A DNA stretch of 62,890 nt from Isochrysis galbana (taxonomy: Eukaryota; Haptophyta; Isochrysidales; Isochrysidaceae), in assembly GCA_018136815.1 (NCBI GenBank), contig JADDIW010000047.1:1-62890 (forward strand). Direction: 5' to 3'. The notes beneath the pieces were generated by a model. That model made no database searches, was not told the origin of the DNA, and saw only the letters and a program-made list of their open reading frames with translations. The translations under genes were made by a program, and so were the position numbers. Shown piece after piece: positions 47,687-59,377 of this stretch; the first letter of the stretch is position 1; each line of letters opens with the position of its first letter.

Positions 47687-47715
47687 CTTAAGCTAACTAT
47701 ACGTTAAGCTTAAGG
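47687..47715. terminator. Hairpin downstream of psbI
   Basis: CCTTAAGCTAAC and GTTAAGCTTAAGG form a stem with one bulge, 15 bases past the psbI stop on the minus strand and before the 16S promoter. Confidence 0.6.
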
Positions 47716-47729
47716 TCTCCCATATTATT

Positions 47730-47838
47730 CTAAATCCTTACGTTAGGTTTCTAGATGGGTCATTCGATAAGAATCCAAATGTAAAAATGACACGAAGAAA
47801 ATTACAACAGTGTAAACTAGGATTTTTAATGTAAACAT
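47730..47838 (-). CDS. psbI: Photosystem II protein I
   Basis: About 36 residues: MFTLKILVYTVVIFFVSF then FGFLSNDPSRN. Two bases are missing (near 47785 and 47745); with them restored it ends near 47730. A single-helix PSII core subunit beside D1. Upstream of the second 16S on the same strand. Confidence 0.88.
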
Positions 47839-47983
47839 TGAGTAAAACAAGAAATTTATAAATTGAATCTAAATATAAGTCGGCGTTTCTTAAACACGCT
47901 TACTCAACATTAGTCTCGATTTAGCTGTATACGAAATAATTATAAGTTAAGTTTTCTATTACTGAGCAAATTACTGCCACAAT

Positions 47984-48510
47984 TCAAAAACTTCTTAACA
48001 TTTCCCCCGCCCATGTCTGAAGTCGTGCCGATTCTGTAATAATAGGAATTCGTGGATAGCGCCTAATGCTATTAAAAATGCGGAATAAAATACTAATCCC
48101 ACAATTGCAAAAAAACAGCCATTAGCAATAAAATTCCAAGAACACTGTTCTGATAAAATTTGGAGAAATTAAGAATACTTGTCCAATACAGTAATAAAAA
48201 CTTGGACCAAAACCGCCTGAACGACATTCATTCGAATAAATCGAGTTAAGGGAGCTTTGTTCCTATGATTGGAATTGAATATTTGTACAAATCATAAAAA
48301 TAGTAATTGTTAGTCCAAAACATAGATACATGTTTGACTGGTAAAAAAGTACTACTCCTTGTAAATATTCAGAAAAAATATTTTTAAATTTGTATCGTTG
48401 GATATAAAAAAATTCGAGCTCCAAAAAAATAGATTGCTTCCACAAGTGGAAGTATGTATGCTATAATGAACCTCCTCGTTCTAAGATAACAGTAATCTTC
48501 TGCTTTCCAT
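47984..48510 (-). CDS. ycf60: Tic20-like membrane protein (Ycf60)
   Basis: About 175 residues when several breaks are bridged. Four hydrophobic stretches: YILPLVEAIYFFGARIFLY, VLFYQSNMYLCFGLTITIFM, then APLTRFIRMNVVQAVLVQVF, and a last helix before RYPRIPIITESARLQTWAGE. The RF(I/V)R(M/F)N..QA and YP.IP...E.AR motifs mark the Tic20/Ycf60 family, a channel component of the inner envelope import complex. The start near 48510 is uncertain. Fragmented reading lowers confidence. Confidence 0.72.
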
Positions 48511-48551
48511 CGTTTGTTTTGGGATGAGTTAGTTTTTTTTATACTTAAGCA

Positions 48552-48993
48552 TTAAGTAAATGAACGCTTTAAACGAGCTGATTTACCCATACGATCACGT
48601 AAATAGTAAAGTTTTCCACGTCGAACTTTTGCAGAGCTTAAAGATGTAATTCTTTAATCCAAGGTGAATTTAGTAAGAACACTTTTTCAATGCCCCCACC
48701 TTGAACATCTTGCGAACTGTTATAGTTGCATTTGTTGGGTTTTCGTTTGTGTGCTTTGAAATAATTACGCCTTCATATACTTGAATTCTTTCTTTTCTTT
48801 TCCAGATTCGTCTGCTTTATAGTTCCAGTAAATTACTACTTTAACCGTATCACCATTTTAAAGTTGGTACTTGCTCTTTTTTATAAAAGAAATCTGAATT
48901 TTTACTGTTTTTTCTAAAGATTCATAGTTGTTATTTTGAAATAAACTGTTTATTTTTTAGTTTCTTAAGATTAACTTGTTTAATATGTACCAT
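48552..48993 (-). CDS. rpl19: 50S ribosomal protein L19
   Basis: About 147 codons. KADESGKEKERIQVYEGVII then SKHTNENPTNATITVRK and a C-terminal KVRRGKLYYLRDRMGKSARL identify L19. The first third (MVHIKQVNLKK) is longer than bacterial L19. Breaks near 48925, 48860, 48690 and 48650. Confidence 0.9.
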
Positions 48994-49266
48994 AAATATT
49001 TACTAAATGTAAATAAGGACAACGCTCAACAGTTTTTATTTTTTATTGTCCTAGAAAATTTTAATTTTAAAGGAAATAAATCCACCCTCTAAGTGCAGAT
49101 CACTTCAATACAAATTCAACTTTAGAGTTGAAATAAATTATATTTCATTTTTTAGCCATTTTCTTTAATTAAAGAAACTAGATGCCAGTAGCAATTATAC
49201 TAGGAAATAATCCGAGAAACGGACTGAGGGTAAAATTAAACCACCCTTCCTTTTATTTATTAAATA

Positions 49267-50753
49267 TTAATCATGTAAAGCAACCATAAAAATTTTAGAA
49301 TTAAGACGGCTCTGAGGCAAGTGTACTTTACCTGATTCTGCCCATGTCATTAAATAATTGATTTCTTTACTTTTTGTTTCAGCCAGTGGAACAAATCGCT
49401 GTGAAACATTTAGCATATCGGCAGTAGTAAACTCACGTTTCACTAAATGCAATCCTCATAGCTTCAATAACAACTGCTCAATTTCTGCTCCTGAAAATTC
49501 TTTGTTATTTTACCTAATAATTCAATTTCGTATTTCCCTACTTTTTCTGGCGAACTTACTCAGATGGACTTTAAAAATTGCTTTCTTCTTCTAAATTTGT
49601 AAACCAAGAAAAAGATTTCATCAAAACGCCCTTTTCTTATGACTTCCGGTGGAATCCAATCGATATTATTGCAGTAGCCACTACAAAAACAGGTGAAGTT
49701 TTTCCGAAAGCCAAGTAATAAATGTTGCTAGTACCCGATTTGTTGTTCCATTATCACCAGTATTTTGTGAATTAGCAAAGGCCTTATCAATTTCATCTAC
49801 CCATAAAATACAAGGAGATAAAGCTTCCGCAATAGTAATCATTTTCGAATTCTCATTCAGATTGACCGACTAGCGAAGCAAATAAACGTCCAAAATCTAA
49901 CCTTAATAAAGGTAAGTTCCATTCATATGCAATAATTTTAGCTGCAAGAGATTTCCTGTGCCTTGCACGCCAACCATTAAAAGACCCTTTGGTACGGTAA
50001 TCCATATTCCAAAGCAGAAGAGAAAAAGCATTTGAACGGATTTTAACCAATTTTTGAAATTATTCAATCCCCCAAGATCTGAAAGTTTTTTATCGGCGAG
50101 ACAAAATTCCAATAACTGCGTTTTTGAATAATTTGTTTTTTTCTTCTAAAATTAATGGAGTACTTGAATCGCTGATTTCACCGTATTGGCAATAATTTTA
50201 GATAAGACACGCCGAATTCGTTCCATGGATAAACCCTGACATGCAACTGTTAAATTATTAATCGTTGTTTCAGTTACTGGTTGTTGCAATGATTTTACCA
50301 GTCGAGTCAACTCATCATAGATTCTTGATACGAAGCAGTGGAAATTCCACAATTGTTATTAGTTCTTTAATGAGTCTGGAATGGATAACTCAGACGAAAT
50401 AATAATTATGTTTTTGGGTTGAGTTTTTAATACTTTACTTAAATTTTTAATTTTCGAACAACAGAAAGGTCCTTTAGGAAATTATCATAATCTTTTAAAA
50501 TAAAAATGGCGCCAGTTTCAGGAGTAAGTTTATCCGGTAAATCTAACGCTTCCAATGGTTTCGCGCAGCAAAGCCAGTGTCATTTGGGTTTCCTTTGTAT
50601 CCATCAATAAAATCCCAAGAATAGCAAGTGCGAGCGAGATATTTTTAGTACTAAATTTAAGTAAGTATTCGATACGTTCTTCTTCTGCTGTAACGATATA
50701 GATAAGCGGATACCGTGCTTTAGTAAAAGTATAAAATCATTTAAAAAACTCAT
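49267..50753 (-). CDS. ycf46: AAA+ ATPase Ycf46
   Basis: About 495 codons. The N-terminal third has [17 protein letters not shown], then [11 protein letters not shown], Walker [21 protein letters not shown], Walker [13 protein letters not shown] and [27 protein letters not shown]. The cyanobacterial homologue is linked to carbon use. More than ten frame breaks. Start at 50753 chosen by similarity. Confidence 0.92.
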
Positions 50754-50795
50754 TTTTTGTAAATAAATAAGGTTAGCGCGACGAGAATAATAATT

Positions 50796-52244
50796 TTAAC
50801 CTATAGATCCCTCTAATTTTAAATTCAGCAAGCGGTCTGCTTCGGATGCAAACTCAAAAGGTAACTCATTAAACACTTCTTTACAAAATCCGTTTACCAT
50901 TAATGCAACCGCTTCTTCTGGTTAATGCCTCGTTGTAATAAATAGAAGAGTTGTTCTTCTGCAATCTTAGAAGTTGACGCCTCGTGTTCAATTTTTGTAT
51001 CACTGTTTTGAACCTCTATATAAGGAAATGTATTTGCGGAACACGTTTTCCAAGTAATAATGAATCACATTGTGAATAATTTTGTGTATTCGTTGCTTTT
51101 GGCCAATTTTTACTAAACCTCTATAACTATTTTTTGAACATCCTGCGATATTCCTTTTGAGATAATCCTACTTTAGTATTTGGAGCTAAATGAATCATTT
51201 TAGTCCCAGTATCAGCTTCTTGATAATTTGTTGTAATGCAATGGAATAAAATTCGCCCACAGATGAGTCCCCAGCTAATATACAACTAGGATATTTCCAC
51301 GTGATCGCAGAGCCTGTTTCCACTTGAGTCCAAGAAATTCTAGAATTGCGTCCACACATAAGCCTCGTTTTGTTACAAAATTATAAACTCCACCCACACC
51401 ATTTTCGTCACCAGAATACCAATTCTGAACTGTTGAATATTTTATAATAGCATCATCAAGAGCTATGAGTTCGACCACTGCTGCATGTAACTGGTTACTA
51501 CTAAATTGTGGTGCTGTACAACCTTCTAAGTAACTTACTTGGCTTCTTTCTTCTGCAACAATTAATGTTCGCTCAAATTGGCCAGCCTCCTCATTGTTAA
51601 TTCGAAAGTACGTTGATAATTCCATTGGACAAATAATATCCTTTGGAATGTAACAAAATGATCCGTCGCTAAACACTGCAGAATTTAACGCACCAAAAAA
51701 ATTATCGCCACTTGGAACTACACTGCCAAGATAAGTTTGATTAAATTCGGATAGTTTTCTACCGCCTCTGCAAAGGAACAAAAAATAACACCAGCTTTCT
51801 GCAGTTGCTTTTTAAATGTGGAACCAATTGAAACACTATCAAAAACGGCATCTACAGCAACATTTGTTAAACGTTTTTGTTCTGAGAGAGAAATACCTAA
51901 TTTTTCAAACGTTGCTAAAAGTTCAGGATCAGCTTCATCAAGACTGCCTAATTTCTTTTTGTTTTGGAACAGAATAATATTGAATGTCTTGATAATCAAT
52001 GGGAGGTATCCCTAGATAAGCCCAATCTGGATTTGGCATTTTTTGCCATTGTGAAAATGCATCCAGTCTAAATTTTTTAAAAACTCGGGTTCATCTTTCT
52101 TTCGCTAATTGTAACAACAATTTGTTGGTCAATTCCTTTGGGAAAAGTTTCATTTTCAATGTCCGTCTTAAATCCATATTTATATGGTGTAACTACGAAT
52201 TCTTCCAGAACCTTTTCTGATGTTTCTTTATCATGATTAAACAA
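50796..52244 (-). CDS. sufB: Fe-S cluster assembly protein SufB
   Basis: About 482 residues. Segments in order: [111 protein letters not shown] and [12 protein letters not shown]. No clear ATG precedes [18 protein letters not shown] at 52244 is one option. SufB is the scaffold of the SufBCD complex. sufC, its usual neighbour, is not adjacent. Confidence 0.94.
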
Positions 52245-52346
52245 TGTACTAGTGATTTTAAAAATTTTATTATTGAATTTTTATTTCTAAAAATTCGTAC
52301 CTGGTTTTTAATTAACATCTTTTACGAATTTATAGTGACAAGCTAT

Positions 52347-52621
52347 TTACATTAAACCGCCCCATTTAGCAAATATATCTTCCGCAAATCCAATAGCAAG
52401 AAACCCGATAAGTGGCGACAAATCGATCGGTCCAATTGATGGCAAAACGCCACGCCAAAGTTGAAGATAAGGGTTTGTAAACTTAACTAAGGTAAAAAAG
52501 GGTTGCGAATATAAATTTAAACTCGGAACCAAGATAAATAAATCCTGATTACTAATGCGATTTGGTAAAATTTTAAAAATCCATAAACGCCCGCAGCTAG
52601 TGACGTGATTAATGTTCCCAT
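52347..52621 (-). CDS. ycf19: Ycf19, YGGT-family membrane protein
   Basis: About 91 residues: MGTLITSLAAGVYGFLKFYQ, IALVIRIYLSWF, then FTNPYLQLWRGVLPSIGPID and LSPLIGFLAIGFAEDIF. The PYLQLWR..LPSIG.ID.SP core is diagnostic for YGGT proteins, linked to thylakoid protein or nucleoid organisation. One break near 52533. Confidence 0.92.
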
Positions 52622-52740
52622 ATTAGAAAAAAATTGAATTTAATTAATTTAAAGTTTAGACGGAACCTCCAGTAGGTTAATTATATTTTTAATCTAAGTC
52701 TATCATAATACGTATGTTTCGATAATTTAAAAAATTTGCT

Positions 52741-52813
52741 AGCTAGTGAAGAGACTTGAACTCATAACCGACTGATTACAAATCAGTTGCTCTACCAATT
52801 GAGCTACACCAGC
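52741..52813 (-). tRNA. trnT-UGU: tRNA-Thr (UGU)
   Basis: GCTGGTGTAGCTCAATTGG to CTTCACTAGCT with TGT in the loop TTTGTAA. The discriminator base is T (U). Confidence 0.94.
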
Positions 52814-52984
52814 TGTATTCTAATGACTAAATATATAGTACCAAATAATTCTAAAATGTAAATAACAAAATTTTTACTACGTGCTAGACAATAGGTAAAA
52901 TGATAATTTACACTATTAAAGTATAGTAGAGTTATATTCTCTGCACTAAAGCATTAAATATTTTAACTTTAATAAAATTATCAA

Positions 52985-53149
52985 GTGGCTAAAAAAGGAG
53001 CTAGAATTCAGTTACATTAGAGCATCGATGTGAAGCTGGTGTTTACCGTTATCATACAACTAAAAATCGACGTAATACAACAGAACGTTTAGAATTAAAA
53101 AATATTCACCTGTAACAAAAAAACACGAAACTTCAAAGAAATTAAATAA
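52985..53149 (+). CDS. rpl33: 50S ribosomal protein L33
   Basis: About 54 residues: AKKGARIQVTLEHRCEAG, then RYHTTKNRRNTTERLELKKY. The first base reads GTG, a normal ATG or a real GTG start. The zinc Cys pairs are reduced to a single Cys. Breaks near 53010, 53103 and 53132. Confidence 0.92.
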
Positions 53150-53162
53150 TAGCAAATTAACT

Positions 53163-53380
53163 ATGCATAGTAATTCAGTAAAAACGAGCGTTAATGAAGA
53201 AGTAAATAATTCTTTGAATTATAAGATGTGAGCACATTAAGTAGCTTCGTAAACGAGCAAGGTAAAATTCTTCCTCGCCGTTTAACAGGTTTAAAATCAA
53301 AGCAACAAAAACGCGTTACAAAGCTTATTAAACAAGCTCGTATTGCAGCATTATTACCTTTTGTAATTGGAAAAAACTAA
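53163..53380 (+). CDS. rps18: 30S ribosomal protein S18
   Basis: About 72 residues, one break near 53226: a variable N-terminus, then [20 protein letters not shown] and [19 protein letters not shown]. 13 bases after rpl33, a common pair in plastids. Confidence 0.93.
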
Positions 53381-53481
53381 TTGCAGTTATTTTCAAACCT
53401 TATGTTACAATTATAATTAATAGTAAAAGTTTTACCTAGAGGATTTATTTCCCTTAACCAACTTAAATTAAATTAAAACGT

Positions 53482-53600
53482 ATGACGCCATCATTAAGCG
53501 CATTTTAAGTAGCGTAATCTTAGCAGTTGTCGTGGTTATCGTCCCGATTTGTGCAGCACTTGTATTTGTAAGTACAACGGATAAAATTGTAAGATCATAA
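53482..53600 (+). CDS. psbX: Photosystem II protein X
   Basis: About 39 residues: MTPSLSAF, then SSVILAVVVVIVPICAALVF and VSTTDKIVRS. One base is missing near 53506. The last codons form one arm of the following hairpin. Confidence 0.9.
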
Positions 53601-53648
53601 AAAACTGGATTTCTTTTGAAATCCAGTTTTTTATGATCTTACAATTTT
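53583..53648. terminator. Long hairpin shared by psbX and petA ends
   Basis: A perfect palindrome of 31-base arms (AAAATTGTAAGATCATAAAA... and complement) with a 4-base loop. The left arm includes the last five codons and stop of psbX, so the structure overlaps the coding sequence. Confidence 0.78.
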
Positions 53649-53676
53649 TTATCAAAGACAAATTTTTAAACTCTTA

Positions 53677-54610
53677 TTAGAAGTTCATTTCTGCTGCTTG
53701 AACTTTTCGAATTGCTTCTTCTTTAATACTAGAAGAATTTGAGCGATAGTTACAGTGAAGAAGAATGCAATCATTCCTTTTACACGGTTAGCATTTTGTA
53801 GAATAATTTCAGTTTCTGTTTGACCGAAACCACCCACGTTTGGATCAAACGTAAGAGCTTGGTCGACTTTAATACATCGTCTACCTTAACGCTCACTTTT
53901 AATCCTGCGGGGATCATCTGTGATACTGACTCCCCAGCAACTGATTTAACAATTACGTTAGTTTTACCTTTATCAGCGGCTTCGATTGATTCAATTTTAC
54001 CTGCAACTGTAGAAGTAAACACAGTGTTGTTGCTCTTTTCTCCACTTGGGTAAACTTGCCACGACCACGGTTAGCACCAACGTAAATTGGATAGTTTAAG
54101 TAATGTACACTTTTATCTTGCGCTGGATCTGGCGATAAAATAGGGAAAACAATTTCGCGGTTTTTATCACCTAAAATTGGTCCCACAACTAAAATGTTTG
54201 GACGTGTTTTACTATATGGTTGAATAAAAACACCTTTTGTTTTTTCTTTAATTTCGTTTGAGATACGTTCTTTTGGAGCTAGTTTAAATCCCTCTGGTAA
54301 TACTAGCACGGCACCAACATTTAAAGGTCCTGGCGCACCACTTGCCGTTACTTGCTTCACACTTGTATCATATGGAATATTTACAACTGCTTCGAAAACA
54401 GTGTCTGGTAAAACAGCTTGAGGCACTTCAATCTCAGTAGGTTTTTGTGCTAGGTGACAGTTTGCACATACGATTCTTCCTGTTGCTTCACGTGGATTAT
54501 CATATGCTTGTTGTGCGAATACTGGATACGCAATTGCCATTTTCGAGACAGTAGTGCACTAAAAGGCTTAAACTAATAAAAACAGATTTAAAGAAGTTCG
54601 AAATCTTCAT
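53677..54610 (-). CDS. petA: Cytochrome f
   Basis: About 311 residues. A signal region ends at AIA, and the mature [20 protein letters not shown] starts with the Tyr that ligates haem, followed by the haem motif [25 protein letters not shown] and a C-terminal membrane anchor ([20 protein letters not shown]) follow. Breaks near 54555, 54045, 53870 and 53735. Electron carrier of the b6f complex; needs CcsA for haem attachment. Confidence 0.96.
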
Positions 54611-54715
54611 GTAACTTAAAATAAAAGCAGTGTATAAATATATTTCTTACATATTGAATTATATACGCAATATTATAAGTTTACCACTAGATTTATTATT
54701 AATGCTATTTCAGAA

Positions 54716-55481
54716 TTATTTATTTAATACAATCAATATTCCAGCTCCACTTAAATATAAAGCTAATAATGCGCTTGATAATAGAATTTGTGTAATTGGG
54801 TCAGTGGATGGCGTAATAACTGCGCCAAGAATTGTAGATATTACAACAACATATTTCCATGAGCTTAACATTGTTTTTCCGGAAATAATTCCTAATAAGC
54901 CAACAACAATTTGAATAATTGGAACTTGAAAAGCTAAACCGGTCGAAAAGATTAATACAGCAACAAAGTTAAAATACTGTTCAAAAGACCAAAATGGTTC
55001 AACAACGTCTGCTCCATAAGCAATAAAAAATTTTAATGCTGCTGGAACAAGAAATGAGTATGAAAACCATAATCCGACTCCGAAAAGAATTCCAGAACCA
55101 ATTGTCATAGGTAATACAACATCACGTTCTTTTTTCGTAAGGCCAGGTAAAGTATAAAGTAAAATTTGATATAGAATTGCTGGCTACTAATTAGTAACCC
55201 AGAAAAAAGTGCAATTTTACTGAGGCGAAAAAAATATTCGCCTGGTGAAAATTGTAAAAATTTTATTCCATCAGCTGGAGCTTGGAAAAGTTTTACAATC
55301 TCTTTGATATCAATAAAACATGCAATGGTAAAAAGCTTAGTAAAATTAAACAAAATATCAATCTTTGACTAAACTCTTCGATATGTTCTGATAATGCCAT
55401 TTCATCATCAGTCACAGCTATTGAACGCGTTGGTAGAACTCCGTACTCCTTATTAAATTGTGTTGAGAGACTATCATTCAT
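54716..55481 (-). CDS. tatC: Twin-arginine translocase subunit TatC
   Basis: About 255 residues: ALSEHIEEFSQRLIFCLILL, LFQAPADGIKFLQFSPGEYF, then GLWFSYSFLVPAALKFFIAY and GLAFQVPIIQIVVGLLGIIS. Breaks near 55365 and 55180. Forms the receptor of the thylakoid Tat pathway. 8 bases from groEL. Confidence 0.95.
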
Positions 55482-55489
55482 AATAAAAT

Positions 55490-57073
55490 TTAACTATTTT
55501 TATCTACAATTATACATTCTGTGGTTAAAACCATACTCGCAATTGACGCTGCATTTTGTAAAGTTGAGCGAGTTACCTTAGCGGGATCAATGATTCCCGC
55601 TTCGTACATATTTGTAATTTCATTCTTTGCAGCGTTATAACCCATTTCAAATTCAGCTTCTTTAATTCGTTCAACAATTATGGCTCCATTTTCACCCGCA
55701 TTCATAGCGATTTTTTTCATTGGTGCTTGTAAAGCTTTTTCTACAATTAAGCCACCGACTAATTCATCACCTGTAAGTGTTTCAGTAATCCATTCTAATA
55801 GTTCCGCAGCAATATGTACGAGAGTTGCCCCGCCACCTGGCACTATGCCTTCCTCAACTGCCGCTTTGGTTGCATTAATAGCATCTTCTAATCGTAATTT
55901 ACGATCTTTCATTTCAGTCTCGGTTGCTGCCCCTACTTAATTACAGCGACACCACCTGTAAGCTTTGCTAGACGCTCCTGAAGTTTTTCCTTTTCATAAC
56001 TTGAGTCGGTTGTTTCCATTTGACGACGAAGTTGCTCACAACGTGCTAAAACTTCTTTCTTATTGCTGTCCGAAATAATTGTAGTATTTTCTTTTCCGAC
56101 AATAACGCGGCGAGCTGTTCCTAAATTTTCAATCTCCATCCGGTCTAAACTTAAACCGGCATCTGACGTAATTAATTTACCGCCTACTAAAATGGCTAAA
56201 TCTTGTAAAATAGCTTTCTTCTGTCACCAAAGCCAGGTGCACGTACTGCAACAACATTGATAATCCCTCGTAATTTGTTTACAATTAAAGTTGCTAGTGC
56301 TTCTTTTTCAACATTTTCACTAATAATTAATAAAGGTTGGTTTGTTTTTGAGACAAGTTCTAACGTTGGTACTAAGTCTTGTTTAACTAAAGTAATTTTT
56401 TATCGGTTAGTAGAATGAATGGATTATCCAAAACAACTTCCATTCGTTCTTTGTTTGTTACAAAGTAACCAGAGATAAAACCGCGATCAAAGCCCATGCC
56501 TTCTGTAATTTCTAGCTCTGTTGCTGTAGATTTACTTTCTTCTAATGAGATTAAGCCTTCTCGACCAACTTTATCAATTGCGCTTGCAATTAATGCACCT
56601 ACTTCTACATCATTACCTGCCGAAATTTGAGCAACTTGGGTTATATCGGAAAGGTTTTCAATTGGTCGTGCATAATCCATAATTTTTCGGACAACAAACT
56701 GGGTTGCTTTTTCAATTCCACGTTTTAAAACAATAGGGTTTGCTCCAGCTGCCACATTACGCATGCCTTGCTTGATAATAGCGTAAGCTAAAACCGTTGC
56801 GGTAGTAGTACCGTCTCCAGCCACATCATTTGTTTTAGAGGCTGCTTGCCGGATAAGTGAAACACCTGTGTTTTCCAATGTATCTTTTAAATTAATTTCT
56901 TTCGCAATTGTTACTCCGTCATTAACAATTTGCGGGGGACCAAATTTTTTTTCTAAAACAACATTTCTTCCTTTTGGCCCTAAAGTTACCGAGACTGCTT
57001 CGGCTAAAATATCCATTCCTTTTTCTAAGGCTTTTCTAGCCTCCTCTTGGTATAAAATTTTTTTAACTGCCAT
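55490..57073 (-). CDS. groEL: 60 kDa chaperonin GroEL
   Basis: About 528 residues: [60 protein letters not shown] and [19 protein letters not shown] with [13 protein letters not shown]. Breaks near 56398, 56220 and 55940. Folds plastid proteins, including Rubisco. The C-terminus lacks a GGM tail. Confidence 0.96.
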
Positions 57074-57132
57074 TTTTGCTTATTATTAATAATCTTTAAA
57101 AACTACAATTCTCTTAATAAAGAGTATTAAGA

Positions 57133-57206
57133 TGGCTCAGGCTGGACTTGAACCTGCGACCTTGGGCTTATGAGTCCCCTGCTCTAACCAACTGAGCTAC
57201 TGAGCC
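57133..57206 (-). tRNA. trnM-CAU: Elongator tRNA-Met (CAU)
   Basis: GGCTCAGTAGCTCAGTTGG to AGCCTGAGCCA, 74 bases, CAT in the loop CTCATAA, ordinary short variable loop. Confidence 0.94.
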
Positions 57207-57525
57207 ATAAATATAATCTAGCTAATAAATTAACTTTTTGCAAGTCAAATATTAAACTCTTTTCAAATAATTTAGGCACTAGTAAATTTTTAACCTAATA
57301 ATTGAAATTTTAATATTTTGTTTACTATATTTTATTTGTTAATTATTTCCTCATTATATCTCTTTACTTAATGGTAATTTAAGCTTACGTACGTTATTTT
57401 AATAAGTAAAAAGAAAATAATTAACACACGGTTTACGTTTATGTTAATATAATCTAGTTAACAGAAATTTACTTTCTGGGAGGTTTAAAGACCAAAAACA
57501 TTAATTTAAACAAAACAATATAATC
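57207..57525. other. psbA upstream region
   Basis: 319 AT-rich bases between divergent trnM and psbA. TATAAT at 57448-57453 and TTAACA at 57421-57426 look like promoter parts, although their 21-base gap is long; TTAACA with TAATAT (57445-57450) gives 18. GGGAGG at 57479-57484 is too far (about 41 bases) from the ATG to act as an ordinary ribosome-binding site. Confidence 0.5.
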
Positions 57526-58606
<1,081 letters not shown>

Positions 58607-58631
58607 TTAGGTCAAGATTTTATATCTAGCT

Positions 58632-58677
58632 AAAAATACTAGCTGATTCAATAACAATTGAATCAGCTAGTATTTTT
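58632..58677. terminator. Hairpin after psbA
   Basis: Perfect 21-base arms (AAAAATACTAGCTGATTCAA... and complement) with a 4-base loop, 25 bases after the psbA stop at a convergent junction with ycf35. Confidence 0.8.
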
Positions 58678-58798
58678 ATTAAAATTATACAGATAAAGAT
58701 AAGAAGCCACCTGGACAATCTTTAATATCGTTCAGATGCTTTTTACTTTATTAATAAAATCTAATTAAAAGCTAATAATGCAGATGTTAAATTGTGAC

Positions 58799-59183
58799 CT
58801 ACGCTACATAACGTGTTAGTTGGAGATGAATGGCATCTGTTTTCTCATTCGTTGCTTGTGTAAAAGTAAAGTTGCCTTCTTCATGTACTTCTACAATTGT
58901 TTGATAAGCGTAACGTTGATTTACTTGGTTTAAAAATTTATCTACAGAATATGGTTGATCCCAAAACATTAAATCAGCAACAAGCTCATACTCACTTCCA
59001 TTCCACTTAAAACCAATATCGTAATTATTTGCTTGCTAATCACCAATTCTGCAGACTGTACTTGATCCTTGTAGCCACGTACACTTTGTCCACTTCAGCC
59101 CAATCTAAATTTAGACTTGAAAGAGTTTTTTTCAAAATGTCTAAGTTATATAACTTTGTTTGGATTTTTGTAAAGTGTGACAT
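58799..59183 (-). CDS. ycf35: Ycf35 (DUF1257)
   Basis: About 127 residues: MSHFTKIQTKLYNLDILKKT, NNYDIGFKWNGSEYELVADL, MFWDQPYSVDKFLNQVNQRY. The YDIGF.WNG..YELVADL core is diagnostic. Function unknown. Breaks near 59085 and 59035. Confidence 0.92.
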
Positions 59184-59377
59184 AGTACTTTTATTTTATT
59201 TGTTTGAAGCCCCTTAGTCATGTTACCAGACACCTAATGCCAATGGTAAAACTTATTATATGAAATAACCTTAGGTTTAGATTATAACATACATTTTTCT
59301 TTTCTTACATTTGGTCTTAAGTCTCTTAAAACATTCTTCTCGAATAATAAAATTTAAATAATTATTAATTTTTAAAA

